A stretch of DNA of 64,000 bases from positions 992,001 through 1,056,000 of the forward strand of contig NZ_JAHSTY010000001.1 in NCBI RefSeq assembly GCF_019145355.1. Direction: 5' to 3'. The translations under genes were made by a program, and so were the position numbers. The stretch comes from Pseudomonas azadiae. Its GTDB lineage: Bacteria; Pseudomonadota; Gammaproteobacteria; Pseudomonadales; Pseudomonadaceae. Of the stretch, positions 17,007 through 25,645 are shown one piece after another (within the stretch, counting starts at the first letter, position 1; the number at the start of each line of letters is the position of its first letter). The notes under the pieces were generated by a model. The model was given only the letters and a program-made list of their open reading frames with translations, did not search any database and was not told the DNA's origin.

Positions 17007-17110
17007 CCTGTAGGAGCGAGCTTGCTCGCGAAAAACCCGAGAGCAACGCGTTTATTCAGGATACCCGCGTTATCGTTGACGATTTTCGCGAGCAAGCTCG
17101 CTCCTACAGG
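17007..17110. repeat. REPIN-type palindrome between motC and motD
   Basis: Two 28-bp arms in inverted orientation (17007-17034 and 17083-17110), beginning CCTGTAGGAGCGAGCTTGCT and its complement, are separated by 48 bp. This is the classic P. fluorescens REP doublet (REPIN) form. It could fold into a long hairpin in the motCD transcript and reduce downstream expression of motD relative to motC. Confidence 0.9.
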
Positions 17111-17130
17111 GAAGCAGAGGTTCATGGCCA

Positions 17131-17871
17131 TCAGTCCATGAAGCCCTGGAGCTTCAATTCGATGGAACGCGGGTTCTCGCCCTCGGCAATCGACAGGATG
17201 CCTTCGAGCAACATTTCGCGATAACGGGACTGGCGCATGGCAATCGACTTGAGCTTGCTGGCCACCGGCAACAACACCAGGTTGGCACTGGCCACGCCGT
17301 AGATGGTGGCGACGAACGCCACGGCAATCCCGCTGCCCAATTGCGAAGGGTCGGCCAGGTTGCCCATCACGTGGATCAGGCCCATGACCGCACCGATAAT
17401 GCCGATGGTCGGCGCGTAGCCGCCCATGCTTTCATAGACTTTGGCGGCGTTGATGTCGCGGCTTTCCTGGGTGTAGAAGTCCACCTCCAGGATGCTGCGG
17501 ATCGCTTCCGGCTCGGCGCCGTCCACCAGCAATTGCAGGCCCTTGCGCGCGTAGCTGTCCGGCTCGGCATCGGCCACGCCTTCCAGGCCCAGCAGGCCTT
17601 CCTTGCGTGCGGTGAGGCTCCAGTTGACCACGCGGTCGATGCCGCCGGCCAAATCGACACGGGGTGGAAAGATGATCCAGATGAGGATCTGCATCGCCCG
17701 CTTGAACGAACTCATCGGCGCCTGCAGCAACGCCGCGCCCACGGTGCCGCCGATCACGATCAGCGCCGCCGGGCCGTTGGCCAGGGCGCCGAGGTGGCCG
17801 CCTTCGAGGTAGTTGCCGCCGATGATCGCGACAAACGCCATGATGATGCCGATCAGGCTCAGTACATCCAT
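17131..17871 (-). CDS. motC: Flagellar stator protein MotC (MotA paralogue)
   Basis: A 246-residue MotA/TolQ/ExbB-family membrane protein forming the second proton-driven stator with MotD. Membrane segments lie at about 3-22, 32-50, 148-170 and 180-202 (GGYAPTIGIIGAVMGLIHVM is the conserved proton-channel helix), with a large cytoplasmic loop between helices 2 and 3 that contacts FliG. Its start overlaps the cheB stop by one base (TGATG), so it is translationally coupled to the chemotaxis operon. Confidence 0.95.
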   Translation of the reverse strand: MDVLSLIGIIMAFVAIIGGNYLEGGHLGALANGPAALIVIGGTVGAALLQAPMSSFKRAMQILIWIIFPPRVDLAGGIDRVVNWSLTARKEGLLGLEGVADAEPDSYARKGLQLLVDGAEPEAIRSILEVDFYTQESRDINAAKVYESMGGYAPTIGIIGAVMGLIHVMGNLADPSQLGSGIAVAFVATIYGVASANLVLLPVASKLKSIAMRQSRYREMLLEGILSIAEGENPRSIELKLQGFMD

Positions 17872-19007
17872 CAGAGGCAGGCCTCCACCAGGTGCTTGCC
17901 GATGTCATCCAGGCTGTAGACGGCGTCGGCCAGGTCAGCCTTGACGATGGCCATGGGCATGCCATAAATCACGCAGCTGGCTTCGTCCTGGGCCCAGATG
18001 GCGCTGCCGCCCTGCTTGAGCAGGCGCGCGCCTTCCCGGCCGTCGGCGCCCATGCCGGTGAGCACCACCGCCAGAACTTTGTCGCCGTAGGACTTGGCCG
18101 CCGACCCGAACGTGATGTCCACGCACGGCTTATAGTTCAGGCGTTCATCGCCGGGCAGGATTTTGATCGCGCCACGACCATCCACCATCATTTGCTTGCC
18201 ACCCGGCGCCAGCAGCGCCAGGCCGGGACGCAGGATGTCGCCATCCTCGGCTTCCTTGACGCTGATGCGGCACAGCTTGTCCAGGCGCTCGGCGAAAGCC
18301 TTGGTGAACGCGGCGGGCATATGCTGGATCAACACGATCGGCGCCGGAAAGTTGGCCGGCAGCTGAGTCAAGACGCGTTGCAGGGCCACCGGGCCGCCGG
18401 TGGACGTGCCGATGGCGACCAGCTTGTAGGCTTTGCGCTTGGGCGCGGGCGAATGAGCAGCAGGCGCGGCGGTACGCACAGGCGCGGTCGCCGCCGGCCG
18501 CGCAATCGGCGCCGGGGCGGGACGTGCATAAGCACTCGTCGAGGCCGCTGGAGCAGGCGCTGGCACTGGGGTTGCGGCGGGCGTCGGCGCGCTGAACAGG
18601 CTGCGGCGGTTACTGCGCGAAATGCTGTGCACCTTCTCGCACAGCATCTGTTTGACCTTGTCGGGGTTGCGCGAGATGTCTTCGAAATTCTTCGGCAGGA
18701 AGTCCACCGCGCCGGCGTCCAGCGCATCCAGGGTCACCCGGGCGCCTTCGTGGGTCAGCGAGGAGAACATCAACACCGGGGTCGGGCAGCGCTGCATGAT
18801 GTGCCGAACTGCCGTGATGCCATCCATCATCGGCATCTCGTAGTCCATGGTGATTACATCGGGCTTCAATGCAATGGCTTGATCAATCGCCTCTTTGCCG
18901 TTGGTGGCCGTGCCGACCACCTGGATCGTTGGATCGGCGGAGAGAATTTCCGAGACGCGTCGGCGGAAGAAGCCCGAATCGTCCACCACCAGGACCTTGA
19001 CTGCCAT
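17871..19007 (-). CDS. cheB: Chemotaxis protein-glutamate methylesterase CheB
   Basis: A 378-residue CheB. The receiver domain (1-120) has DD at 9-10 and phospho-acceptor Asp55 ([12 protein letters not shown]). A long Ala/Pro-rich linker (about 140-185) is followed by the methylesterase domain with AIGTSTGGP (catalytic Ser), LIQHMP (His) and LTGMGADG (Asp region). It demethylates and deamidates receptors for adaptation. The start at 19007 ([10 protein letters not shown]) has a GGAG site; the frame is open 9 codons upstream. It follows cheA by 48 bp. Confidence 0.95.
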   Translation of the reverse strand: MAVKVLVVDDSGFFRRRVSEILSADPTIQVVGTATNGKEAIDQAIALKPDVITMDYEMPMMDGITAVRHIMQRCPTPVLMFSSLTHEGARVTLDALDAGAVDFLPKNFEDISRNPDKVKQMLCEKVHSISRSNRRSLFSAPTPAATPVPAPAPAASTSAYARPAPAPIARPAATAPVRTAAPAAHSPAPKRKAYKLVAIGTSTGGPVALQRVLTQLPANFPAPIVLIQHMPAAFTKAFAERLDKLCRISVKEAEDGDILRPGLALLAPGGKQMMVDGRGAIKILPGDERLNYKPCVDITFGSAAKSYGDKVLAVVLTGMGADGREGARLLKQGGSAIWAQDEASCVIYGMPMAIVKADLADAVYSLDDIGKHLVEACL

Positions 19008-19055
19008 AAACACTCCGTTAGGTGGGGCGGGCAATACCGCCCTGACCCACCAGAA

Positions 19056-21278
19056 TCAAATACGCCGAGCGGCGTAACGCTTGAGCATGCTCGGAACATC
19101 GAGAATCAGCGCGATCCGACCGTCACCGGTGATGGTCGCGCCCGACATGCCCGGGGTTCCCTGCAGCATTTTGCCCAAAGGCTTGATGACCACTTCTTCC
19201 TGGCCCACCAGTTGATCGACGACAAAGCCGATACGCTGAGTGCCCACGGAGAGAATCACCACATGGCCCTCGCGCTGCTCTTCATGGGCAGCCGAGGCGA
19301 CCAGCCAGCGCTTGAGGTAGAACAGCGGCAATGCCTTGTCGCGCACGATCACCACTTCCTGGCCGTCCACCACGTTGGTGCGCGACAGGTCGAGGTGGAA
19401 GATCTCGTTGACGTTGACCAGCGGGAAAGCGAAAGCCTGGTTGCCCAGCATCACCATCAGGGTCGGCATGATCGCCAGGGTCAACGGCACCTTGATGACG
19501 ATCTTCGAGCCCTGGCCCTTGGTCGAGTAGATATTGATCGAGCCGTTGAGCTGGCTGATCTTGGTCTTCACCACGTCCATGCCCACACCACGGCCCGACA
19601 CGTCGGAAATCTCGGTCTTGGTCGAGAAGCCTGGGGCGAAGATCAGGTTGTAGCACTCGGTGTCGGTCAGGCGGTCGGCGGCGTCCTTGTCCATCACGCC
19701 ACGCTTGACGGCGATATTGCGCAGAATGGCCGGGTCCATGCCTTTGCCGTCATCGGTGATCGACAGCAGGATGTGGTCGCCCTCTTGCTCCGCCGCCAGG
19801 ATCACCTTGCCGCCACGGGACTTGCCCGAGGCTTCGCGTTCTTCCGGGGTTTCCACGCCGTGGTCGACGGCGTTGCGCACCAAGTGGACCAGCGGGTCGG
19901 CCAGGGCCTCGACCAGGTTTTTGTCGAGGTCGGTTTCTTCGCCCACCAGCTCCAGGTTGATCTCTTTCTTGAGCTGGCGCGCCAGGTCGCGAACCAGGCG
20001 CGGGAAGCGGCCGAAGACTTTCTTGATCGGCTGCATCCGCGTTTTCATCACGGCGGTCTGCAGGTCGGCGGTGACCACGTCGAGGTTCGACACGGCCTTT
20101 TGCATGGCTTCATCGCCGCTGCTCAGGCCCAGTCGCACCAGGCGGTTACGCACCAGTACCAGCTCGCCGACCATGTTCATGATGTCGTCCAGGCGCGCGG
20201 TATCAACCCGCACGGTGGTTTCGGCTTCAGTGGCGGGCTTGTCGGCCACCGGTGCCGCGGCGGCACGCGCCGGAGCAGGTGCGGCCGCAGGCGCTGGCGC
20301 AGGCTTGGCCACCGGCGCCGGGGCGGCCGCTTTGGCGGCAACCGGTGCGGCTGTAGCGGCCGGGGCCACTTCGCTGAACTTGCCCTTGCCGTGCAATTCG
20401 TCCAGCAGCGACTCGAACTCATGATCCGAAATCAGGCCATCGCCAGCCGGGGCGGCACCGGCAGCGGCAGGCGCTGCAGCAGTGGCACTAGCAGCCGTGG
20501 CGGCGACCTTCGGCAAGGCGTCGGCCACGAAAGTGCCCTTGCCATGCAGTTGGTCGAGCAAGGCTTCGAATTCGTCATCGGTAATGTCGGTGCTGGCCTT
20601 GGCGGCCGGCGCATCCGCAGCGGCGGCAGCGGCAGCCGCAGGTGCCACGGCGTCGGCCGCAAACTGGCCTTTGCCGTGCAACTGGTCGAGCAGGGATTCG
20701 AACTCTGCGTCGGAGATGTCTTCGCTGGTCGGTGCCGCGGCCGGCGCAACGGCGGCCGGTGCTTCTGCCTCGGCCTTCACTGCGCTGAGGGAGTTGAGCA
20801 GTTGCTCGAACTCACTGTCGGTCACATCCGGCTCGGCTTGCACTACAGGCTCGGGCTCGGCTTGCGCCACCGGCGCCGCGGACACATCGGCAGGCTCTGC
20901 ATAGCGCGCCAGGGCGGCCAGCAGTTCCGGGGTGGCGGCGGTAACCGGTGCACGTTCACGCACTTGGCTGAACATGCCGTTGACCGCATCCAGTGCTTCG
21001 AGAATCACGTCCATCAATTCCGAGTCAACCTGACGCTCACCCTTGCGCAGGATGTCGAACACGTTCTCGGCGATGTGGCAGCACTCCACCAGCTCATGGA
21101 GCTGGAGGAAGCCGGCGCCCCCTTTTACAGTGTGAAAACCGCGAAAAATTGCATTGAGCAGGTTCGCATCATCCGGTCGGCTTTCCAGCTCGACCAGTTG
21201 TTCGGACAGTTGCTCTAAAATTTCGCCGGCCTCTACAAGGAAATCCTGAAGGATTTCTTCATCGGCGCCGAAGCTCAT
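19056..21278 (-). CDS. cheA: Chemotaxis histidine kinase CheA
   Basis: A 740-residue CheA that phosphorylates CheY and CheB. Domains: P1/Hpt at 1-110 with phosphorylated His49 (FHTVKGGAG); a long Ala/Pro-rich region 111-352 in place of a recognisable P2 domain; P3 dimerisation from about 354 (TTVRVDTARLDDIMNMVGEL); P4 kinase with HAVDHG-like NAVDHGVE, DDGKGMD and GRGVGMDVV; and P5, the CheW-like domain, to the end. The 111-352 region carries four related peptides (151-163, 188-204, 232-248, 283-299) of the type ISDAEFESLLDQLHGKG. It lies 11 bp after cheZ. Confidence 0.96.
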   Translation of the reverse strand: MSFGADEEILQDFLVEAGEILEQLSEQLVELESRPDDANLLNAIFRGFHTVKGGAGFLQLHELVECCHIAENVFDILRKGERQVDSELMDVILEALDAVNGMFSQVRERAPVTAATPELLAALARYAEPADVSAAPVAQAEPEPVVQAEPDVTDSEFEQLLNSLSAVKAEAEAPAAVAPAAAPTSEDISDAEFESLLDQLHGKGQFAADAVAPAAAAAAAADAPAAKASTDITDDEFEALLDQLHGKGTFVADALPKVAATAASATAAAPAAAGAAPAGDGLISDHEFESLLDELHGKGKFSEVAPAATAAPVAAKAAAPAPVAKPAPAPAAAPAPARAAAAPVADKPATEAETTVRVDTARLDDIMNMVGELVLVRNRLVRLGLSSGDEAMQKAVSNLDVVTADLQTAVMKTRMQPIKKVFGRFPRLVRDLARQLKKEINLELVGEETDLDKNLVEALADPLVHLVRNAVDHGVETPEEREASGKSRGGKVILAAEQEGDHILLSITDDGKGMDPAILRNIAVKRGVMDKDAADRLTDTECYNLIFAPGFSTKTEISDVSGRGVGMDVVKTKISQLNGSINIYSTKGQGSKIVIKVPLTLAIMPTLMVMLGNQAFAFPLVNVNEIFHLDLSRTNVVDGQEVVIVRDKALPLFYLKRWLVASAAHEEQREGHVVILSVGTQRIGFVVDQLVGQEEVVIKPLGKMLQGTPGMSGATITGDGRIALILDVPSMLKRYAARRI
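20382..20828 (-). repeat. Four degenerate peptide-coding repeats in the cheA linker
   Basis: Within cheA, codons for VTDSEFEQLLNSL (151-163), ISDAEFESLLDQLHGKG (188-204), ITDDEFEALLDQLHGKG (232-248) and ISDHEFESLLDELHGKG (283-299) recur every 44-51 residues, separated by Ala/Pro-rich spacers. The unit is amphipathic and predicted helical. It resembles the CheY-binding peptides of FliM and CheZ encoded in this same window. The first copy lacks the HGKG end. Confidence 0.9.
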
Positions 21279-21289
21279 GGGTGTGCTCC

Positions 21290-22078
21290 TTAGAAGCCTA
21301 AACTGGATAACAGGTCATCGACATCATCTTGACCCGATACAACGTCTTCACGTTTATCGGCATGAATCTGCGGACCTTCACCCTTGGCGAGATGTTTTTG
21401 TGGATCTTTTTCCGAGAGGATCGCTTCGCGGTCATGTTCGATGCCTGCAAAGCGGTCGACCTGGCCTGCCATCAGCACTAATTTGAGCAAGTTGCTTTCC
21501 ACTTCGGTGACCAATTGGGTCACACGTTTGATCACCTGGCCGGTGAGGTCCTGGTAATCCTGGGCGAGCAGAATGTCGTTGAGGTTGCTGGAAACCGTGC
21601 GGTTTTCCTGCTCGCTGCGTGACAAGAACCCTTCGACCCGACGCGCCAATTCACGAAATTCTTCAGCCCCGACTTCGCGGCGCATGAAGCGGCCCCAGTC
21701 AACGCTGAGCGCCTGGGCTTCGGTGGCCATGCCATTGACCAGGGGCGTGGCGTTTTCCACCAGGTCCATGGTGCGGTTGGCCGCCGCCTCGGTCAGCCTG
21801 ACCACATAGGACAGGCGTTCGGTGGCATCGGTGATTTGCGAGATTTCTTCGGCCTGGGGCATATGCGGGTCAATCTGGAAATTGACGATCGCACTGTGCA
21901 GCTCGCGCGTGAGCTTGCCCACTTCCTGGTACAGGCCGCGGTCACGGGTCTGGTTGAGCTCATGGATTAACTGCACCGCGTCGCCGAACTGGCCTTTTTC
22001 AAGGCTGTCGACCAACTGGTGAGCATGCTTTTTCAGGGTCGACTCAAAGTCGCCCTGTGACGTTTCTTTATGCTCCAT
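21290..22078 (-). CDS. cheZ: CheY-P phosphatase CheZ
   Basis: A 262-residue CheZ, which dephosphorylates CheY-P. The long helical hairpin carries the catalytic segment LLAQDYQDLTGQVIKRV, with the conserved Asp and Gln of DxxxQ. The C-terminal peptide SGQDDVDDLLSSLGF is the family's CheY-tethering helix, joined by a charged flexible linker (EKDPQKHLAKGEGPQ). The length is longer than E. coli CheZ (214), as is usual for pseudomonads. It sits between cheY and cheA, 18 and 11 bp away. Confidence 0.95.
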   Translation of the reverse strand: MEHKETSQGDFESTLKKHAHQLVDSLEKGQFGDAVQLIHELNQTRDRGLYQEVGKLTRELHSAIVNFQIDPHMPQAEEISQITDATERLSYVVRLTEAAANRTMDLVENATPLVNGMATEAQALSVDWGRFMRREVGAEEFRELARRVEGFLSRSEQENRTVSSNLNDILLAQDYQDLTGQVIKRVTQLVTEVESNLLKLVLMAGQVDRFAGIEHDREAILSEKDPQKHLAKGEGPQIHADKREDVVSGQDDVDDLLSSLGF

Positions 22079-22096
22079 AGCTCCCCCGCGATGGCA

Positions 22097-22471
22097 TTAG
22101 CCGTGGATGCGTTCGAAGATTTTTTCGATCTTCTCTTTCAAGGCCAATGCAGTGAATGGCTTGACCACGTAACCGTTTACCCCGGCTTGGGCGGCTTCGA
22201 TGATCTGCTCACGCTTGGCTTCGGCGGTTACCATCAACACGGGAAGGCTGCGCAGTTTTTCGTCGGCGCGCACGTGGCGCAGCAAGTCGATACCGGTCAT
22301 GCCAGGCATGTTCCAGTCCGTTACCAGAAAGTCGATGCTCCCGCTGTTGAGGATCGGAATCGCCGTAATGCCGTCGTCCGCCTCGACCGTGTTAGTGAAC
22401 CCAAGGTCACGCAACAGGTTTTTTATGATCCGCCGCATCGTTGAGAAGTCATCAACGATGAGGATTTTCAT
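22097..22471 (-). CDS. cheY: Chemotaxis response regulator CheY
   Basis: A 124-residue single-domain receiver. DD at 7-8, phospho-acceptor Asp52 ([12 protein letters not shown]), Thr in MVTAEA, and Lys in VVKPFT are all present. It binds FliM/FliN when phosphorylated to switch rotation. The start at 22471 gives the usual CheY N-terminus [14 protein letters not shown] lies 17 nt upstream, which is far, and an upstream TTG (22495) in frame would add eight residues, so the start is not settled. The 169-bp gap to fliA contains two small hairpins (22619-22637 and one near 22572) but no promoter I can assign. Confidence 0.95.
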   Translation of the reverse strand: MKILIVDDFSTMRRIIKNLLRDLGFTNTVEADDGITAIPILNSGSIDFLVTDWNMPGMTGIDLLRHVRADEKLRSLPVLMVTAEAKREQIIEAAQAGVNGYVVKPFTALALKEKIEKIFERIHG

Positions 22472-22640
22472 GTTCTTGTCCAATTCGACCTCCAAGCAGT
22501 CTTAAACGCGCCCAGCACCTGGACGCGCCATTTCAATCAACAGGCATTACACAAAAAGGACTGCCGGGGGCTCCACGGGCCGAACCCGCGAAGGCTCGGC
22601 GCCCTCGCGGTATCGTCTGCAGTGCCCCCCACACTGCCTG

Positions 22641-23381
22641 TCAGCGCGCTCGCCACTCTCCCAAACGCCCCCGCAAGCGGGCTGCGCACTGGCTATGCAA
22701 CTGGCTGACCCGCGATTCGCTGACCCCCAGGACCTCACCGATTTCCTTAAGGTTCAGCTCTTCGTCGTAGTACAGCGCCAACACCAGCCGCTCACGCTCC
22801 GGCAAATTGGCAATCGCGTCCGCCAACGCTCCCTGGAAGCGTTCATCTTCCAGGTCGCGCGATGGCTCCATATGAGCGCTCGCGCCGTCCTCGTGCAGCC
22901 CTTCATGCTCGCCGTCCTGCAACAGGTCGTCGAAACTGAACAGGCGGCTGCCCAAGGTATCGTTCAAAATCCCGTAATAATCGTCGAGACTCAATTGGAG
23001 TTCGGCCGCAACTTCGTGATCTTTAGCGTCGCGACCGGTTTTTGCTTCAATTGCGCGAATTGCGTCACTGACCATGCGCGTATTGCGGTGCACCGAACGC
23101 GGCGCCCAATCACCCTTGCGCACCTCGTCGAGCATCGCGCCACGGATACGGATCCCCGCATACGTCTCGAAACTGGCGCCCTTGCTCGCGTCATATTTGG
23201 TCGACACTTCGAGCAGGCCGATCATGCCGGCCTGGATCAAGTCTTCGACCTGGACGCTCGCGGGCAGGCGTGCCAACAGGTGATAGGCAATGCGCTTGAC
23301 CAAGGGCGCGTAGCGCTCGATCAACTCGCCCTGGCTGTCACGGGCGGATTTCTTGTAGGCGTTGTAGCCGTTCGCTGTCAT
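22641..23381 (-). CDS. fliA: Flagellar sigma factor FliA (sigma-28)
   Basis: A 246-residue sigma-28 for late flagellar genes such as fliC. Region 2 includes YAPLVKRIAYHLLARLPASV and EDLIQAGMIGLLEV; region 4 near the C-terminus carries LPERERLVLALYYDEELNLKEIGEVLGVSESRVSQLHSQ (read in parts). The start at 23381 (MTANGYN) overlaps the fleN stop by four bases (ATGA). The open frame runs 62 codons upstream inside fleN, but that part is not conserved sigma sequence. Confidence 0.96.
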   Translation of the reverse strand: MTANGYNAYKKSARDSQGELIERYAPLVKRIAYHLLARLPASVQVEDLIQAGMIGLLEVSTKYDASKGASFETYAGIRIRGAMLDEVRKGDWAPRSVHRNTRMVSDAIRAIEAKTGRDAKDHEVAAELQLSLDDYYGILNDTLGSRLFSFDDLLQDGEHEGLHEDGASAHMEPSRDLEDERFQGALADAIANLPERERLVLALYYDEELNLKEIGEVLGVSESRVSQLHSQCAARLRGRLGEWRAR

Positions 23382-24211
23382 AGCACCGGTCCTGCGCTCG
23401 TCTGATGCACCAATCGCTCGACGAAAAACTCCAGATGCCCCCGCGGATTGGCGGGCAACGGCCAGGTATCGACCTTCTGGGCAATAGCCTTGAACGCCAA
23501 GGCGCATTTGGAACGAGGGAACGCTTCGTAGACCGCACGCTGCTTTTGCACAGCCTTGCGCACACACTCGTCGTAGGGAACTGCGCCAACGTATTGTAAG
23601 GCGACATCGAGAAAGCGGTCCGTGACCTTGGTCAACTTGGCGAACAGGTTGCGCCCTTCCTGCGGGCTCTGGGCCATGTTGGCCAGGACGCGGAAGCGGT
23701 TCATGCCGTAGTCACGGTTAAGCAGTTTGATCAGGGCGTAGGCGTCGGTGATCGAGGTGGGTTCATCGCAGACCACCAGCAACACTTCCTGCGCGGCGCG
23801 CACAAAGCTGACCACGGACTCGCCGATCCCGGCGGCGGTGTCGATCACCAGCACGTCGAGGTTGTCGCCGATATCACTGAACGCCTGGATCAGGCCGGCA
23901 TGCTGCGCCGGGCTCAGGTGCACCATGCTCTGGGTGCCGGAGGCGGCCGGCACGATGCGGATGCCACCCGGGCCCTGCAACAGCACGTCGCGCAGCTCGC
24001 AACGGCCCTCGATCACGTCGGCGAGGGTGTGCTTGGGCGTCAGCCCCAGCAGAACGTCGACGTTCGCCAGCCCCAGGTCAGCATCCAGCAGCATGACGCG
24101 GCGGCCAAGCTCTGCCAGGGCCAGGGACAAATTCACTGACACGTTAGTTTTCCCGACGCCACCTTTGCCGCCGGTCACCGCGATCACCTGTACGGGATGC
24201 ATGCTGCCCAT
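23378..24211 (-). CDS. fleN: Flagellar number regulator FleN (FlhG), MinD-type ATPase
   Basis: A 277-residue MinD/ParA-family ATPase that binds FleQ and keeps the flagellum number at one. The deviant Walker A KGGVGKT is at residues 16-22, followed by the DADLGLANVDVLLGL segment, and a C-terminal amphipathic helix region. The start at 24211 has an AAGG about 11 nt upstream. It lies 105 bp after flhF and overlaps fliA. The intervening 105 bp shows no recognisable promoter. Confidence 0.95.
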   Translation of the reverse strand: MGSMHPVQVIAVTGGKGGVGKTNVSVNLSLALAELGRRVMLLDADLGLANVDVLLGLTPKHTLADVIEGRCELRDVLLQGPGGIRIVPAASGTQSMVHLSPAQHAGLIQAFSDIGDNLDVLVIDTAAGIGESVVSFVRAAQEVLLVVCDEPTSITDAYALIKLLNRDYGMNRFRVLANMAQSPQEGRNLFAKLTKVTDRFLDVALQYVGAVPYDECVRKAVQKQRAVYEAFPRSKCALAFKAIAQKVDTWPLPANPRGHLEFFVERLVHQTSAGPVL

Positions 24212-24316
24212 TTTATTTCTTTACCTTGTCTTGCTTAGACGCAGGCTACATGGCTTGGCCGCGTGAATCGCTTGCAGACCATCGATGTAGATACATTTCA
24301 CGGTGTTCATCCTGAC

Positions 24317-25633
24317 TTATCCCACCCGTTTTGCCGGGTTGTGGTAAAGGTCGGCGAACATATCGGCCATCGCTTCCTCGCTAGGCTCTTCTTGCATTTG
24401 CACGCTGACTGCACGGCTGACCAATTGATGACGGCGCGGCAGATGCAGATCATCCGGGATCCGCGGGCCGTCGGTCAGGTAGGCGACCGGCAATTCATGA
24501 CTGATGGCCAGGCTCAGCACTTCGCCCAGGCTCGCGGTTTCATCGAGTTTGGTGAGGATGCAACCGGCCAGGCCGCAGCGCTTGTAGCTATGGTACGCAG
24601 CGGTAAGAACCTGTTTCTGGCTGGTGGTTGCAAGCACCAGGTAATTTTTCGACTTGATGCCACGCCCGGCCAGGCTTTCCAACTGCATGCGCAATGCCGG
24701 GTCGCTGGCTTGCAGGCCGGCGGTATCGATCAGCACCACGCGCTTGCGCAGCAGCGGGTCGAGGGCATTGGCCAGGGATTGGCCCGGGTCGACGTGGGTC
24801 ACCGGCACATTGAGGATGCGGCCCAGGGTCTTGAGCTGTTCCTGGGCACCAATGCGGTAGCTGTCCATGCTCACCAGCGCGATATTCTGTGCGCCGTACT
24901 TGAGCACGTAGCGCGCGGCCAGCTTGGCCAGGGTGGTGGTCTTGCCCATGCCGGCGGGGCCGACCATGGCAATCACACCGCCCTCTTCCAGCGGTTCGAT
25001 TTCCGGCGTGGCGATCATGCGCGCCAAGTGAGCCAGCAGCATGCGCCAGGCCTGGCGAGGTTCCTGGATCTCGGTGGTCAAGGCCAGCAGGTCGCGGGAC
25101 AACGGGCCGGACAGGCCAATGCGCTGCAGGCGGCGCCACAGGTTGGCCTGTTGCGGCTTGCTGCCTTGCAGTTGGGTCCAGGCCAGCGAGCCAAGCTGCA
25201 CTTCGAGCAGCTCGCGCAGGCCGTTGAGTTCAAAGCGCATCGAGTCAAACACGCGCGGGTCGACAGCAGCGGCCGGTGCAGGCGCTGCCGGACGCGGCGG
25301 CTCCTTGAACGTCGGCTCGACCAAGGGTTCGGCCGCGGTCAGCGGCAGGCCGGCGAACAGTTGGCGGTTGGTGGTGGCATCGCTGTCACCGCGCATGCTC
25401 AGTTCAGCCTGGGCCGAGACAATGCGCGAGGCCGTCTTGCGCAGCTCGTCTTCGAGCTCCATGTTTGGCACACGCGGCGCCAGGGCCTGGGGGGTGTAGT
25501 CCAGGGCAGCCGTCAGCTCGACACCGCCGGCAATACGACGGTTACCGATAATCGCGGCGTCGGCGCCCAGCTCATCACGAACCAGTTTCATGGCCTGACG
25601 CATATCGGCGGCGAAAAAACGCTTCACTTGCAT
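24317..25633 (-). CDS. flhF: Flagellar placement GTPase FlhF
   Basis: A 438-residue SRP-type GTPase that places the flagellum at the pole. The N-terminal B domain (MQVKRFFAADMRQAMKLVRDELG) is followed by a variable Pro/Ala linker, then the NG domain with GPAGMGKTTTLAKLA (G1), LVSMDSYRIGAQEQL (G2 region), LIDTAGLQ (G3) and ILTKLDE (G4). It begins 12 bp after flhA and precedes fleN, the usual flhA-flhF-fleN order. Confidence 0.96.
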   Translation of the reverse strand: MQVKRFFAADMRQAMKLVRDELGADAAIIGNRRIAGGVELTAALDYTPQALAPRVPNMELEDELRKTASRIVSAQAELSMRGDSDATTNRQLFAGLPLTAAEPLVEPTFKEPPRPAAPAPAAAVDPRVFDSMRFELNGLRELLEVQLGSLAWTQLQGSKPQQANLWRRLQRIGLSGPLSRDLLALTTEIQEPRQAWRMLLAHLARMIATPEIEPLEEGGVIAMVGPAGMGKTTTLAKLAARYVLKYGAQNIALVSMDSYRIGAQEQLKTLGRILNVPVTHVDPGQSLANALDPLLRKRVVLIDTAGLQASDPALRMQLESLAGRGIKSKNYLVLATTSQKQVLTAAYHSYKRCGLAGCILTKLDETASLGEVLSLAISHELPVAYLTDGPRIPDDLHLPRRHQLVSRAVSVQMQEEPSEEAMADMFADLYHNPAKRVG

Positions 25634-25645
25634 AACCCACTACCC

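Noticed and set aside
17892..21218. Plus-strand open frame of 1,108 codons antisense to cheB and cheA
   Set aside because: It spans two real minus-strand genes and their junction; its protein is a His/Arg/Gly-rich shadow with no family features.
22572..22640. Rho-independent terminator between fliA and cheY
   Set aside because: Hairpins are present but the one before the TTTTT run has only a 3-4-bp stem; not convincing.
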